Of a DNA stretch of 64,000 nt, positions 47,676 to 55,776 are shown piece after piece (positions within the stretch are counted from its first letter, which is position 1; the number at the start of each line of letters is the position of its first letter). Location: the NCBI RefSeq assembly GCF_028622875.1, contig NZ_CP117709.1, positions 7,691,001-7,755,000 of the forward strand, given 5' to 3'. Both the position numbers and the translations under genes were made by a program. This DNA comes from Streptomyces sp. MMBL 11-1 (lineage in GTDB: Bacteria > Actinomycetota > Actinomycetes > Streptomycetales > Streptomycetaceae). The notes under the pieces were generated by a model. It saw only the letters and a list, made by a program, of their open reading frames with translations, did not search any database and was not told the origin of the DNA.

Positions 47676-48650
47676 TCAGGCGGTCAGTGCGCCGACGAGG
47701 GCATCGACGTAGTCGCGCATCGACGCCGTGCCGCCGAACATCCAGATGCCGTCGGGCAGCCGGTGGACCTCGTCGTTCTTGACGAACGGGAGGGACTTCC
47801 ACACCGCGTTGTCCTTGAGGCCGTCGGCGAACGGGTCGCCGCCGTCGGAGTCGTTGGCGATGTACGCGAACTGCGCGTCGCCGATCTTCGTGAGGCCCTC
47901 GACATCGGTCGCCGCCAGGCCGTAGGCCTTGTCGCCCTTCAGCTTCCACGGGTCGACGAGGCCGAGTTCGGTGTTCACGTCGGAGAGCAGCGAGCCCTTG
48001 ACGTACGGGCGCACCGAGACCTGGTTGCCCTCCTGCCAGCCGTCGGCGAAGGCGACCTTCTCGCCGTCGAGACCGGCGTCCGCGAGCTTCTTCCTGCCGT
48101 CCGCGACCGCCTTGCGGAAGGAGCCGATCTCGGACTCGGCCCTGTCCTCCTTGCCGGTGGCCTTGCCGATGAGCTCGACGGTGTCGACCATCTGGTCGAT
48201 CTGCCGGCTCGCGTCGGCCGAGCGGACCACGGCGACGGGGGCGGCCTTGGAGAGCTGCGCGATGGCGGAGTCGGACAGGTCGGTGGTGGCGACGATGAGG
48301 TCGGGCTTGAGGCTCGCGACCGTGGCGACGCTGGGCTCGCCCCGGGTGCCTATGTCCTTGACGCCCTCGGTGAGCGGCGCGGCGGTGTTGTACGCGGTGT
48401 AGCCCTTGACGTCGGCCACGCCGACCGGCTGGACGCCGAGGGTCACGAGCGTCTCGACGACGTTCCACTCGGTCCCGACGACACGCTTGGCCGGTCCGTC
48501 GAGCGTGATCTTCTTGCCGCGCGAGTCGGTGACCGTCACCGCGCTGTTCCCGGCGGACTCCTTCATCGGCGCCTCGGTGGTGCCGCAGGCCGTGAGGGCG
48601 AGCGCGGCCGCGGCGGCGAGGGCGGGCCACGTCAGGTGCTGGTTCTTCAT
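47676..48650 (-). CDS. Iron-siderophore ABC transporter substrate-binding lipoprotein
   Basis: A 324-residue class III binding protein of the FepB/FecB type. The N terminus is a lipoprotein signal with lipobox ALTACG (Cys22). KRVVGTEWNVVETLVTLGVQPVGVAD and SLKPDLIVATTD are typical of the first lobe and FGGTASMRDYVDAL of the end. It would deliver a ferric siderophore to the fused permease. Between the ATPase and permease genes of one operon. Confidence 0.9.
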   Translation of the reverse strand: MKNQHLTWPALAAAAALALTACGTTEAPMKESAGNSAVTVTDSRGKKITLDGPAKRVVGTEWNVVETLVTLGVQPVGVADVKGYTAYNTAAPLTEGVKDIGTRGEPSVATVASLKPDLIVATTDLSDSAIAQLSKAAPVAVVRSADASRQIDQMVDTVELIGKATGKEDRAESEIGSFRKAVADGRKKLADAGLDGEKVAFADGWQEGNQVSVRPYVKGSLLSDVNTELGLVDPWKLKGDKAYGLAATDVEGLTKIGDAQFAYIANDSDGGDPFADGLKDNAVWKSLPFVKNDEVHRLPDGIWMFGGTASMRDYVDALVGALTA

Positions 48651-48658
48651 GGGGGTGT

Positions 48659-49612
48659 TCAGGGCCTTTCGGAACGGAGGTGGTGGCGGCCGACCGCGCG
48701 GGTACGCGGGATACCGGTGGAGGAGTCGGGTTCGACGTCGATGCGGATGCCGTACGCGTCGCTGAGCCGCTCGGGGGCGTACACCTCCGTCGGCGTGCCC
48801 GCGGCGACGATCCGCCCGCACGACAGGAGTACGACCTGGTCGGCGACGGAGGCGGCCTGGTCCAGGTCGTGCAGCACGACCCCGACGGTGACGCCGTGGG
48901 TGTCGGCGAGGTCGCGGACGAGGTCGAGGATCTCGACCTGATAGCGCAGATCGAGATAGGTGGTCGGCTCGTCGAGGAGGAGGACGTCGGTGTCCTGGGC
49001 CAGGCAGCAGGCGAACCAGACGCGCTGCAACTGCCCGCCGGAGAGGCTCTCGACCCCGCGGTCGGCGAACGCCGAGAGGTTGGTGACGGTCAGCGCGTGC
49101 TCGACCATCCGGGCGCCGTCGGGATCGGTTCCCCGGAGCCGGTCCCGGTAGGGGTGCCGGCCGAAACCGACCACGTCGCGCACGCTGAGGCCGGCCGGTG
49201 CGTTCCGGCTCTGCGCGAGGAGGGTGACACGGCGGGCGAAGTCGGAGCGCGACAGGGCGAGGGCGTCGACGGGTCCGCTCTCCTCCGCCTGGCCCGCCAC
49301 GGTCACGCTGCCGGCGCGGGCCTTGTGCAGCCGGGCCACGGCCCGCAACAGGGTGGACTTCCCACTGCCGTTCGGGCCGATGAGCGCGGTGACGCGACCG
49401 CGCGGCAGCCGGAGGTCGGCCCCGTGCACGACGTCGGTACGGTCGTACGCGATCGTCATGCCGCGGGCGTCGAGGCCGGCGGCGGTTTCGGGGGCGGGGA
49501 AGGACGCGGCCGGGCCGGGCTCGGCGCCGGGGGGCGCGGTGGTGGGACCGGCGGCGGGCGCGGAGCGCCGACGTGGCGGCGGGCCTTCTCGGTCGAGGGC
49601 AGAAGCGATCAC
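48659..49612 (-). CDS. Siderophore ABC transporter ATPase (FecE/FhuC-type)
   Basis: A 317-residue ATPase. LIGPNGSGKSTLLRAV (Walker A), SLSGGQLQRVWFA (signature), DVLLLDEPTTYLDLRYQ (Walker B and D-loop) and VLHDLDQAA (H-loop) are intact. An unusual ~45-residue Pro/Ala-rich extension precedes the ABC domain. The GTG at 49612 lies only five bases from the iron box, so a later start or leaderless message is possible. First gene of the iron-importer operon. Confidence 0.88.
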   Translation of the reverse strand: MIASALDREGPPPRRRSAPAAGPTTAPPGAEPGPAASFPAPETAAGLDARGMTIAYDRTDVVHGADLRLPRGRVTALIGPNGSGKSTLLRAVARLHKARAGSVTVAGQAEESGPVDALALSRSDFARRVTLLAQSRNAPAGLSVRDVVGFGRHPYRDRLRGTDPDGARMVEHALTVTNLSAFADRGVESLSGGQLQRVWFACCLAQDTDVLLLDEPTTYLDLRYQVEILDLVRDLADTHGVTVGVVLHDLDQAASVADQVVLLSCGRIVAAGTPTEVYAPERLSDAYGIRIDVEPDSSTGIPRTRAVGRHHLRSERP

Positions 49613-49617
49613 GACCG

Positions 49618-49636
49618 TGAGGTTAGCCTAACCTAA
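49618..49636 (-). promoter_or_regulatory. Iron box (DtxR/DmdR/IdeR-type operator)
   Basis: Read on the minus strand, TTAGGTTAGGCTAACCTCA matches the 19-bp actinobacterial iron-box consensus TTAGGTTAGGCTAACCTAA at all but one position. It sits just before the ATPase start, so iron-loaded DmdR-type repressor should shut off the importer. Confidence 0.93.
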
Positions 49637-49982
49637 ATTCCCCCGGTCAAGAGGGATCCGGAATCGCGTCCTCCGCGTGATCCGCGTGGCTCGCGCGACC
49701 CCGGGTGATCCCCGGGTGGCGGTGCTTTCCGGTCGAAGGGGCGGCTGGTCGCATCCGGGCCTTCTCTGTGTATCCGCAGGTCAAGGGATGGTTTTGCGTT
49801 GAACCGCCGAAGTTCGTCCACATGTTGGACGGTTCACGCGCACGGCCTGAGCTGCCCGAATGATCATTCGGTCGGGTCGAACGCCTGTCTTCGGCCGGAA
49901 GCTGGCCGTCGATGTGCGCTCACTTTCCGCATGCGTAAGACTCCTGACCGCAATCAGGCACACGACCAAGGAGCCTTCACTC
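49637..49982. other. Upstream region of the SSI-type inhibitor gene
   Basis: About 345 bases between the iron box and the inhibitor ATG. It holds the inhibitor promoter and AAGGAG ribosome site (49968-49973). An in-frame ATG at 49860 would give a longer N terminus but would bury the signal peptide, so it is not used. Nothing else is seen. Confidence 0.5.
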
Positions 49983-50426
49983 ATGCGACACAACCCTCAC
50001 GCGATCTTCGCGACCATCACGGCCGGCGCCCTTCTGCTCGGCGGATTCGCGGCCGCCACCGCCCAGGCGGCACCGGCGGGGGCGGAGAGCCTCTACGCGC
50101 CCTCGGCGCTCGTCCTCACCGTGGCCGGCGGCGAGGACCCGCGGACCGCCACCGTCGAACGGGCCGTGACGCTCAGCTGCGCTCCCACCGCGGAGGGGAC
50201 GCATCCCGATCCCGCCGCGGCCTGCGAGGAACTGGCGGCGGTCCGGGGGGAGTTCTCCGAACTGACCGCGGGCCCGTCGAACCGGACCTGCACTCGCCAG
50301 TGGGACCCGGTCGTGGTGACCGCCCACGGTGTCTGGCAGGGCGAGCAGGTCGAGTTCAGCGCCACGTACGGCAACGCCTGCGAGATGGCGGGCAGCATGA
50401 ACGGCAACGCCGTATTCGCCTTCTGA
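49983..50426 (+). CDS. SSI-family secreted protease inhibitor, Arg at predicted P1
   Basis: A 147-residue secreted inhibitor of the Streptomyces subtilisin inhibitor family. A signal peptide (residues 1 to ~29, ending AQA) precedes the mature start SLYAPSALVLTVAGG. Four Cys for two disulfides are present (LSCAPT, AACEEL, RTCTRQ, NACEMA). The reactive loop, usually C-P-M/K-V-Y-D-P, reads C-T-R-Q-W-D-P, which puts Arg at P1 and predicts inhibition of trypsin-like proteases. The ending GSMNGNAVFAF is diagnostic. Confidence 0.95.
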   Translation: MRHNPHAIFATITAGALLLGGFAAATAQAAPAGAESLYAPSALVLTVAGGEDPRTATVERAVTLSCAPTAEGTHPDPAAACEELAAVRGEFSELTAGPSNRTCTRQWDPVVVTAHGVWQGEQVEFSATYGNACEMAGSMNGNAVFAF

Positions 50427-50658
50427 CCCACCAGGGCGTGCCGACGCCGGGGTGACGGAGCGCGCCACCCTCCCACCGAGGCGTCCGGTGATCCGCCCCG
50501 CCAGGCGTGCCCCGCACACGCCACCCGTTCACGACGACCGGGAGCCATGCGGTCGCCCCAGCCGTTTCCGCCGCGGCGGGCGGCGACCCGTCCCGGTCGG
50601 CTCGTCACCGTCACCGGACGGCCGCATCCGGAAGGCCCCGGGCCGGGGGTGTCGCTTG

Positions 50659-50907
50659 CTACCTGCCCGCCGCGGAGCCGGAGTACGGCAGCAGGGCCAT
50701 CTCTCGGGCGTTCTTGATGGCCGCGGTCATCTGACGCTGCTGCTGGGCGCTGATCCGGGTGACCCGCCGGCTGCGGATCTTCCCCCGGTCGGAGATGAAC
50801 CGCCGCAGCAGATCGGTGTCCTTGTAGTCGACATACGTGATTCCGGCGGCGTCCAAGGGGTTCGGTCGGGGCTTGAGCGGCTTGCGGGGGTCCTGCTGAC
50901 GTGCCAT
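50659..50907 (-). CDS. rpsR: Ribosomal protein bS18, zinc-independent paralogue
   Basis: An 82-residue bS18: [26 protein letters not shown] is characteristic and [23 protein letters not shown] completes it. It lacks Cys, matching the C-minus paralogues made during zinc starvation. GAGGAA precedes the ATG at 50907. It follows the COG0523 gene in a minus operon under the Zur box at 52652-52672. The 230 bases between it and the SSI gene hold no gene. Confidence 0.93.
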   Translation of the reverse strand: MARQQDPRKPLKPRPNPLDAAGITYVDYKDTDLLRRFISDRGKIRSRRVTRISAQQQRQMTAAIKNAREMALLPYSGSAAGR

Positions 50908-51008
50908 GGGACTTCCTCGTGCTCGGTGTGTCGGGAATGTTCGGCGGGCGGTCGGTGGGCCGTGGCCGCAGGGGGGCGGGGCCGGGGTGCGGGCGGTACG
51001 GAGCGGGG

Positions 51009-52163
51009 TCAGTGGACCGGGTCGAGGAGCGCGTCGAACGCGGCGGGCAGGCTCTTCCACGCCTCCCGGCCGGAGCCGTACTCCTCGTCCGTGAGCAGGC
51101 AGGAGTCCAGCAGGCCGGTCAGACCGTCGCGGTCGAGGCCGGGGGAGACGAAGACCAGGTGCTGGCAGCAGTCCCCGTGCTCCGGGTGCCAGTCCAGTGC
51201 GGCGGCCGCCCGCCGGTAGGGCGGCACCATGGACCAGGCGGCGTCCGGGAGTGAGGCGAGCCAGGGGCCGGTGTCCTCCACGCACAGCGCGCCGCCCGCG
51301 GCGTCCCAGGAGAGCAGGGTGTCGGGCCGGTCCGCGAGCCAGAACCGGCCGCGGCTGCGGGCGGCCGCGCAGCTCAGGTCCTCCAGCGCGTCGAGGAGGC
51401 GTTCGGGGTGGAAGGGCCGGTGCCGCCGCCAGACGAGCGTGCCCACCCCGGCCTCGTCCGCCTCCTGCGGCAGCAGCGCGCAGGCCGGGTGCTGGCCCGC
51501 GTCCGCCGCCTCCACGTCGAATCCCGCGAAGGCGAGCCGGGCCAACTCGGCGGAACCGGCCCCGGCCTGGCGGGCCGTCGGGTGCAGCTGCCGGATCAGG
51601 GCGTGGTCCTCGTCGTCGGCCGCCGGGCTCGGCGTCACGGCCAGGACGGGCGCGTACTCCATCTGCCGGGCCCACGTGTCGCCGATGGTCCGCCGGTCGC
51701 CGGGCGCCGCCGCGAGGCCGGCCTCGGCCAGATCGTCGCCGTTGGAAAGGCAGGGCAGGACGAGGGTGGGGTCGACCGCCGTGAACACGTTGGTGACCTC
51801 GGCGGCGGTGGTGTGCGCGGCGATCACCTCCGCCATGGACTTCGGCTCGACGGAGTCCCAGAGCTCCAGGACGGCGAGGCGGGTCCGCCCGTCCCCCGCG
51901 AGGCGTTCGAGTTCGGGGACGAGGTCCTCGCGCAGCGCGCAGCAGGCGCATTCGTTCACCAGCGGCGTCTCGCCGGAGGCCAGTTCACCGCCGGCGTCCC
52001 GCAGGGAGCGACGTACCGTCCCGCCGGTGGCCGTGGACAGGTCGTGGTGCAGCGCGACGCTGTGCGGGACATCCCGCAGCAGCCCTTCCACCACGTCGCG
52101 GCGTGCTTCGGAGTGCAGGCCGCAGACGATGACGACGGGCAGTTTCGTACGGTGCTCGCTCAC
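51009..52163 (-). CDS. COG0523/CobW-like putative metal chaperone with degenerate P-loop
   Basis: A 384-residue member of the G3E GTPase (COG0523) group linked to zinc homeostasis. [20 protein letters not shown] carries the CxCC metal motif, [19 protein letters not shown] the switch region, and the C-terminal CobW-like domain begins near [16 protein letters not shown]. The Walker A that should follow VVIVCG is [13 protein letters not shown], with no GKS/T, so nucleotide binding is doubtful. The GTG start overlaps the bL31 stop. Confidence 0.85.
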   Translation of the reverse strand: MSEHRTKLPVVIVCGLHSEARRDVVEGLLRDVPHSVALHHDLSTATGGTVRRSLRDAGGELASGETPLVNECACCALREDLVPELERLAGDGRTRLAVLELWDSVEPKSMAEVIAAHTTAAEVTNVFTAVDPTLVLPCLSNGDDLAEAGLAAAPGDRRTIGDTWARQMEYAPVLAVTPSPAADDEDHALIRQLHPTARQAGAGSAELARLAFAGFDVEAADAGQHPACALLPQEADEAGVGTLVWRRHRPFHPERLLDALEDLSCAAARSRGRFWLADRPDTLLSWDAAGGALCVEDTGPWLASLPDAAWSMVPPYRRAAAALDWHPEHGDCCQHLVFVSPGLDRDGLTGLLDSCLLTDEEYGSGREAWKSLPAAFDALLDPVH

Positions 52164-52414
52164 CGGGCCTCACCGCGTCCGTAGCGGCGTTCGAAGCGCT
52201 CGACGCGTCCGGCGGTGTCCAGAACGCGGGCGGTGCCGGTGTAGAAGGGGTGGCTCGCGGAGGAGATCTCCACGTCGACCACCGGGTAGGTGTTGCCGTC
52301 CTCCCACGCGACGGTGCGGTCGCTGGTCATGGTGGAGCGGGTGAGGAACGCGAAGTCGGCGGCCTTGTCGCGGAAGACGACGGGGCCGTAGGAGGGGTGG
52401 ATTCCGGGCTTCAT
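52160..52414 (-). CDS. rpmE: Ribosomal protein bL31 type B (zinc-independent)
   Basis: An 84-residue bL31[21 protein letters not shown] and [25 protein letters not shown] are diagnostic, and the CxxC of type A is absent. The ATG at 52414 lies within the operon between bL33 and the COG0523 gene. It would replace the zinc-binding L31 when zinc is scarce. Confidence 0.95.
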   Translation of the reverse strand: MKPGIHPSYGPVVFRDKAADFAFLTRSTMTSDRTVAWEDGNTYPVVDVEISSASHPFYTGTARVLDTAGRVERFERRYGRGEAR

Positions 52415-52473
52415 GACGATCTCCTGGGGGGTCGGGTCTGTGGTGTGTGCGGGTGGGCCGGACCGACGGGGCC

Positions 52474-52638
52474 TCAGCGCTCCTCGCGGAAGTCGACATG
52501 GCGGCGGGCGACCGGGTCGTACTTCCGCAGCACCATCCGGTCGGGGTCGTTGCGCCGGTTCTTGCGGGTGACATAGGTGTAGCCGGTCCCCGCGGTGGAG
52601 CGGAGCTTGATGACCGGGCGTACTTCGTTGCGAGCCAT
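52474..52638 (-). CDS. rpmG: Ribosomal protein bL33, zinc-independent paralogue
   Basis: A 54-residue bL33 beginning [20 protein letters not shown] and ending [14 protein letters not shown], with [14 protein letters not shown] between. It has no Cys, unlike the zinc-binding form. It is the first gene of the minus-strand zinc-starvation ribosomal operon, 13 bases from the Zur-like operator. Confidence 0.94.
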   Translation of the reverse strand: MARNEVRPVIKLRSTAGTGYTYVTRKNRRNDPDRMVLRKYDPVARRHVDFREER

Positions 52639-52651
52639 GGGCGCTACTATA

Positions 52652-52672
52652 TGGCAATGGTTTCCATTTTCA
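52652..52672. promoter_or_regulatory. Zur-like operator between divergent ribosomal paralogue genes
   Basis: The minus strand reads TGAAAATGGAAACCATTGCCA with the palindromic core ATGGAAACCAT. The core matches those at 54683 and 58888 (ATGRWAAYCAT). It lies between rpmG (minus) and rpmB (plus), genes known to be Zur targets in streptomycetes, so one site would control both directions. Confidence 0.85.
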
Positions 52673-52709
52673 ATAATGGATGCGTCGAAGGAGAGGCAGG
52701 TAACCTTTC

Positions 52710-52946
52710 ATGTCCGCCCACTGCCAACTGACCGGCTCGAAGCCGGGATTCGGCAACAACATCTCCCACTCGCACCGCCGGACGTCCCGCCGGTTCGACC
52801 CGAATGTCCAGCGCAAGCGGTACTGGCTGCCCGGCGAGGGGCGGTACGTGCGCCTCACGCTGAGTGCTCGGGCTATCAAGACCGTCGACAGCATCGGCAT
52901 CGAGGCCGCGGTCGCGCGCATCCGCGCGCGGGGAGGGAAGGTCTGA
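52710..52946 (+). CDS. rpmB: Ribosomal protein bL28, zinc-independent paralogue
   Basis: A 78-residue bL28: [25 protein letters not shown] is diagnostic. Only one Cys is present instead of the four of the zinc form. First gene of the plus half of the divergent Zur-controlled pair; its stop shares a base with the rpsN ATG (TGATG). Confidence 0.94.
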   Translation: MSAHCQLTGSKPGFGNNISHSHRRTSRRFDPNVQRKRYWLPGEGRYVRLTLSARAIKTVDSIGIEAAVARIRARGGKV

Positions 52947-53251
52947 TGGCGAAGAAGAGCAAGATCGCGCGGAACGACCGGCGCCGGGAGACCGTCGACC
53001 GCTACGCCGCCCGCAGGGCCGAGCTGAAGGAGATCATCCGTCGGCCCGGCACGCCGGAGCGTGAACGCGTCGCGGCGGTCGAGGAGTTGCGGCGTCAGCC
53101 GCGCGACGCCAGTGCCACGCGGGTCCGCAATCGCGACAGCGTCGACGGCAGGCCGCGGGGGTACCTGCGCAGGTTCGGGCTCTCCCGGGTCCGGATGCGT
53201 GAGCAGGCCCACGCCGGATTCCTCCCGGGGGTGACCAAGTCCTCCTGGTGA
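52946..53251 (+). CDS. rpsN: Ribosomal protein bS14, zinc-independent paralogue
   Basis: A 101-residue bS14 of the long, Cys-free type: [20 protein letters not shown] and [23 protein letters not shown] are diagnostic. Coupled to rpmB. It completes the zinc-sparing ribosomal set. Confidence 0.95.
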   Translation: MAKKSKIARNDRRRETVDRYAARRAELKEIIRRPGTPERERVAAVEELRRQPRDASATRVRNRDSVDGRPRGYLRRFGLSRVRMREQAHAGFLPGVTKSSW

Positions 53252-53272
53252 GGACGGCCCGAGCGCCGGCAG

Positions 53273-53310
53273 CGGGTGGTGGTGCGGCGGTCGCGCCGCG
53301 CCACCACCCG
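53273..53310. terminator. Hairpin between rpsN and the propeller gene
   Basis: CGGGTGGTGGTGCGGCG (53273-53289) pairs with CGCCGCGCCACCACCCG (53294-53310) with a single G-T wobble and a gtcg loop. It separates two convergent genes and can serve both. Confidence 0.85.
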
Positions 53311-53321
53311 CGACGCGTCGG

Positions 53322-54599
53322 TCAGCGGCCGACCGGGTCGGCGTGCGCCCCGTCCCCGGGAGCGAGGAGGGCGAGGTGGCCGCCGTCGTCCAGGGGCGTC
53401 GGGACGGTCAGGGTCGTGAGCAGGTCCGCCCGGTCCGCGTCGAAGACGTGGACCTCGCCGTGGCCTCCCCGGCTGACCGCCACCAGGCCCGCGCCGGGGG
53501 AGGCGGCGACGGCCCGCCGCTGCACACCGTCCCAGGGGGTTCCGCCGCGCCGGGGCGCACCGGACATGGCGGGCAGGGGTAGGCGCGCGCCGACCTCCGG
53601 GCGGCCTCCGGCTACCGGGGGCGCGGTGAGCAGGACGAGCTCGTCGCCGTCCGGGTGGACGCGGGTGTACGCGATGTGGCGTGCCGTCACCGCGAGCCGG
53701 AACACCAGACCGGGGCCCAGCTCAAGTCGGCCCGTGGCACCCGTGTCGAGGTGGTGCCACCAGGCGTCGTTGGACCAGTCCGGCCACTGTCCGGGGTCGC
53801 CCGGCCCGCCGCGCACGCAGGACCAGAGCATGCGTCGCACGGGGTCGAGCCGCAGGTAGTAGCCGCGTCCGCCGGAGCGCCCGTCGGCGGACCAGGACAG
53901 GGGGGCCTCGGGCGTGAGGCCGTCCCCCTCCCGTCGTACGCGATGCACCCCCGAGCCCGCGGCGGCGAACGCCCGGCCGGTGAGCGGGTCATGGGCGTCG
54001 CCGTGCCCGTCGTCGTCCGGCAGGGCGATCCGCCGGAGCGGCGTCGCCGGAGGGCACGCGGGGGCCGAACGCATCAGGTCGTGGTGCCGGTGGACCAGCA
54101 GCTCGCCCGGCTCCCGGTGGCGCAGCACCACGAGGGGGGACCGCCCGCCGAGGACCGTGACCCCCGGCTCGCCGGTCCGCCCCCGTACGCGTACGGCGAC
54201 GGCCCCGTCGGGTGCGTCGAGGTCGACGGCCGTCAGGAGCCCGGTCCAGGCCTCCTCGTTGCGGCCGAGACCGGTGGTCACCGCGAGGTGCCGCCCTCCC
54301 GGGTCCGCCGCCAGGTGCTCGGCGGGGACCGCGACCGGTATCCGCCGCCGGACCAGCGGCCGGCCGGCGCCGGGTCCGTAGGGGTCGAGGACCAGCAGCT
54401 CGCCCGCCCGGTCGTCCACGCAGGCGGTGAGGTCGCCCGGCAGGGGGAGGAAGCCGGCGTGCTCGGCGAGGTGCCGGTGGGTCAGCTCCGCGCGCTCCGT
54501 GCCGTCCGGGAGGTCCAACAGGCTGATCCGGCCGGCGACATGATCGGAGATCAGCAGGCGCGGCGGCGCCTGGGGCGAGGGGTTTGGGGTCTGCGGCAT
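53322..54599 (-). CDS. Beta-propeller-like protein adjoining a Zur-like site
   Basis: A 425-residue protein with repeated strand patterns of a YVTN/WD-like propeller, for example PRLLISDHVAGRISLLDLPDG, GELLVLDPYGPG, RHLAVTTGLG and AVSRGGHGEVHVFDADRADLLTTLTVP (short pieces cited). There is no signal peptide. AGGAG lies six bases before the ATG at 54599. It diverges from the metallophore importer and shares its Zur-like site, so it is probably a zinc-starvation protein. Its His-rich segments (HRHHDL, DDDGHGDAHD) could bind metal. No function is known to me. Confidence 0.75.
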   Translation of the reverse strand: MPQTPNPSPQAPPRLLISDHVAGRISLLDLPDGTERAELTHRHLAEHAGFLPLPGDLTACVDDRAGELLVLDPYGPGAGRPLVRRRIPVAVPAEHLAADPGGRHLAVTTGLGRNEEAWTGLLTAVDLDAPDGAVAVRVRGRTGEPGVTVLGGRSPLVVLRHREPGELLVHRHHDLMRSAPACPPATPLRRIALPDDDGHGDAHDPLTGRAFAAAGSGVHRVRREGDGLTPEAPLSWSADGRSGGRGYYLRLDPVRRMLWSCVRGGPGDPGQWPDWSNDAWWHHLDTGATGRLELGPGLVFRLAVTARHIAYTRVHPDGDELVLLTAPPVAGGRPEVGARLPLPAMSGAPRRGGTPWDGVQRRAVAASPGAGLVAVSRGGHGEVHVFDADRADLLTTLTVPTPLDDGGHLALLAPGDGAHADPVGR

Positions 54600-54677
54600 G
54601 GCGAACTCCTGAGCTCGGCGGGGTCGTAGGGGTGATGGGGGCCGGTGGGGTCCAGCTGTGCCTCCCGCCCACTTTAT

Positions 54678-54698
54678 TGGAAATGATAATCATGTGTA
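54678..54698. promoter_or_regulatory. Zur-like operator between the propeller and importer genes
   Basis: TGGAAATGATAATCATGTGTA with the perfect core ATGATAATCAT (54683-54693) in an otherwise GC-rich gap. It matches the Zur consensus TGAAAATGATNATCATTTTCA well and lies 92 bases before the binding-protein ATG and 79 from the propeller start. Confidence 0.88.
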
Positions 54699-54789
54699 TG
54701 GTTCCGGTCTGTGGCGGGGATCGCTCCCGGGGCTCCGCCGCCGTCTCTGCCGCACCCCGGGACCGCACAGGAACGTTGAGGGACCGTCG

Positions 54790-55776
54790 ATGCCACGAAC
54801 CGCGCTGAGAGTCCGCCGCTGGGCCGCGATCGCCGTACTGGGAGGCCTGCTGGCCGGCTGCGGGACCGGGGAGGCCGACACCGCGAAGGACGCCGTCGCT
54901 CCCGGGAACGGGACCGCGGCCCGTACGAGCACCGACGTGCGGCCCATCGAGGCCGCCACCCGGATCACCGACGCCCAGGGCGTCACGGTCTCCCTGCCGA
55001 AGCCGCCGCAGAAGATCGTCTGCCTGGTCGCCCTCTGCGACGACATCCTCGTCGAGCTGGGTATGACCCCGGCCGCCACCAACTCCCAGGTGCTGGCGCA
55101 CCCGAGGTTCCTGGGCGAGGAGAAGGCGGCGAGGATACCGGTCGTGCCCGGCGGCTTCCTCAGCCCCGAGGTCGAGGCGATCCTGTCCCACCGGCCCGAC
55201 CTGGTGATCGGTCTCAAGGACACGCACGGCAAGCTGGCCCCCGCGCTGAAGGGCGCCACGACGTTCTGGCCGGTCCAGCCCGGATCCTGGCAGGACAGCG
55301 TCGGCTACCTGCGGGACCTGGCCGCGCTCACCGGCCGCACCGAGCAGGGCGAGCAGGCGGAGAAGGCCTTCCGTGCCCGCCTGGCACAGGCGGAGAAGAG
55401 GAAGAGCGACAAGACCGCGCTGATCATCTACGGCAGCGACGAGAACTTCGGCGTGGCCACCCCGGAGACCGATGTGGCGGCCGGACTGTTCCCGAAGATC
55501 TCCCACTACCCATGGAAGAGCCGGGGCGTCGACGGCAGCTACAGCCTGGAGGAGATCCTCGCCCGTGACGTCGACGTCCTCTTCGTGGAGACCCTCTCGT
55601 TCGGTGCGCCGGACGGCAAGCTGTCCGACAAGCTGGCCGACAACCCGCTCTGGTCGCGGATCCCGGCCGTGAAGAACGGCAAGGTCATCGAGGTCGACTC
55701 CGAGGTGTGGGCCAAGGGGCGCGGCACCCGGTCCCTGGGGGTCGTCCTCGACGAGGCGACGGCCGCACTGCGGTGA
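54790..55776 (+). CDS. Metallophore/zinc-type ABC transporter binding lipoprotein (FecB-like)
   Basis: A 328-residue class III binding protein. The signal peptide ends in the lipobox LLAGCG. ITDAQGVTVSLPKPPQKIVCLVALCDDILVELGM is the first-lobe entry, with two Cys in place of the usual residues; SHRPDLVIGLKD, DVDVLFVETLSF and KNGKVIEVDSEVWAKGRG follow. FecB-like proteins carry metal-chelator complexes, and the Zur-like site upstream suggests a zinc-linked ligand. Coupled by GTGA to the first permease. Confidence 0.88.
   Translation: MPRTALRVRRWAAIAVLGGLLAGCGTGEADTAKDAVAPGNGTAARTSTDVRPIEAATRITDAQGVTVSLPKPPQKIVCLVALCDDILVELGMTPAATNSQVLAHPRFLGEEKAARIPVVPGGFLSPEVEAILSHRPDLVIGLKDTHGKLAPALKGATTFWPVQPGSWQDSVGYLRDLAALTGRTEQGEQAEKAFRARLAQAEKRKSDKTALIIYGSDENFGVATPETDVAAGLFPKISHYPWKSRGVDGSYSLEEILARDVDVLFVETLSFGAPDGKLSDKLADNPLWSRIPAVKNGKVIEVDSEVWAKGRGTRSLGVVLDEATAALR

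Noticed and set aside
49860..49982. N-terminal extension of the SSI inhibitor from ATG 49860
   Set aside because: It would place about 41 residues ahead of a normal signal peptide; the ATG at 49983 has AAGGAG at the right distance.
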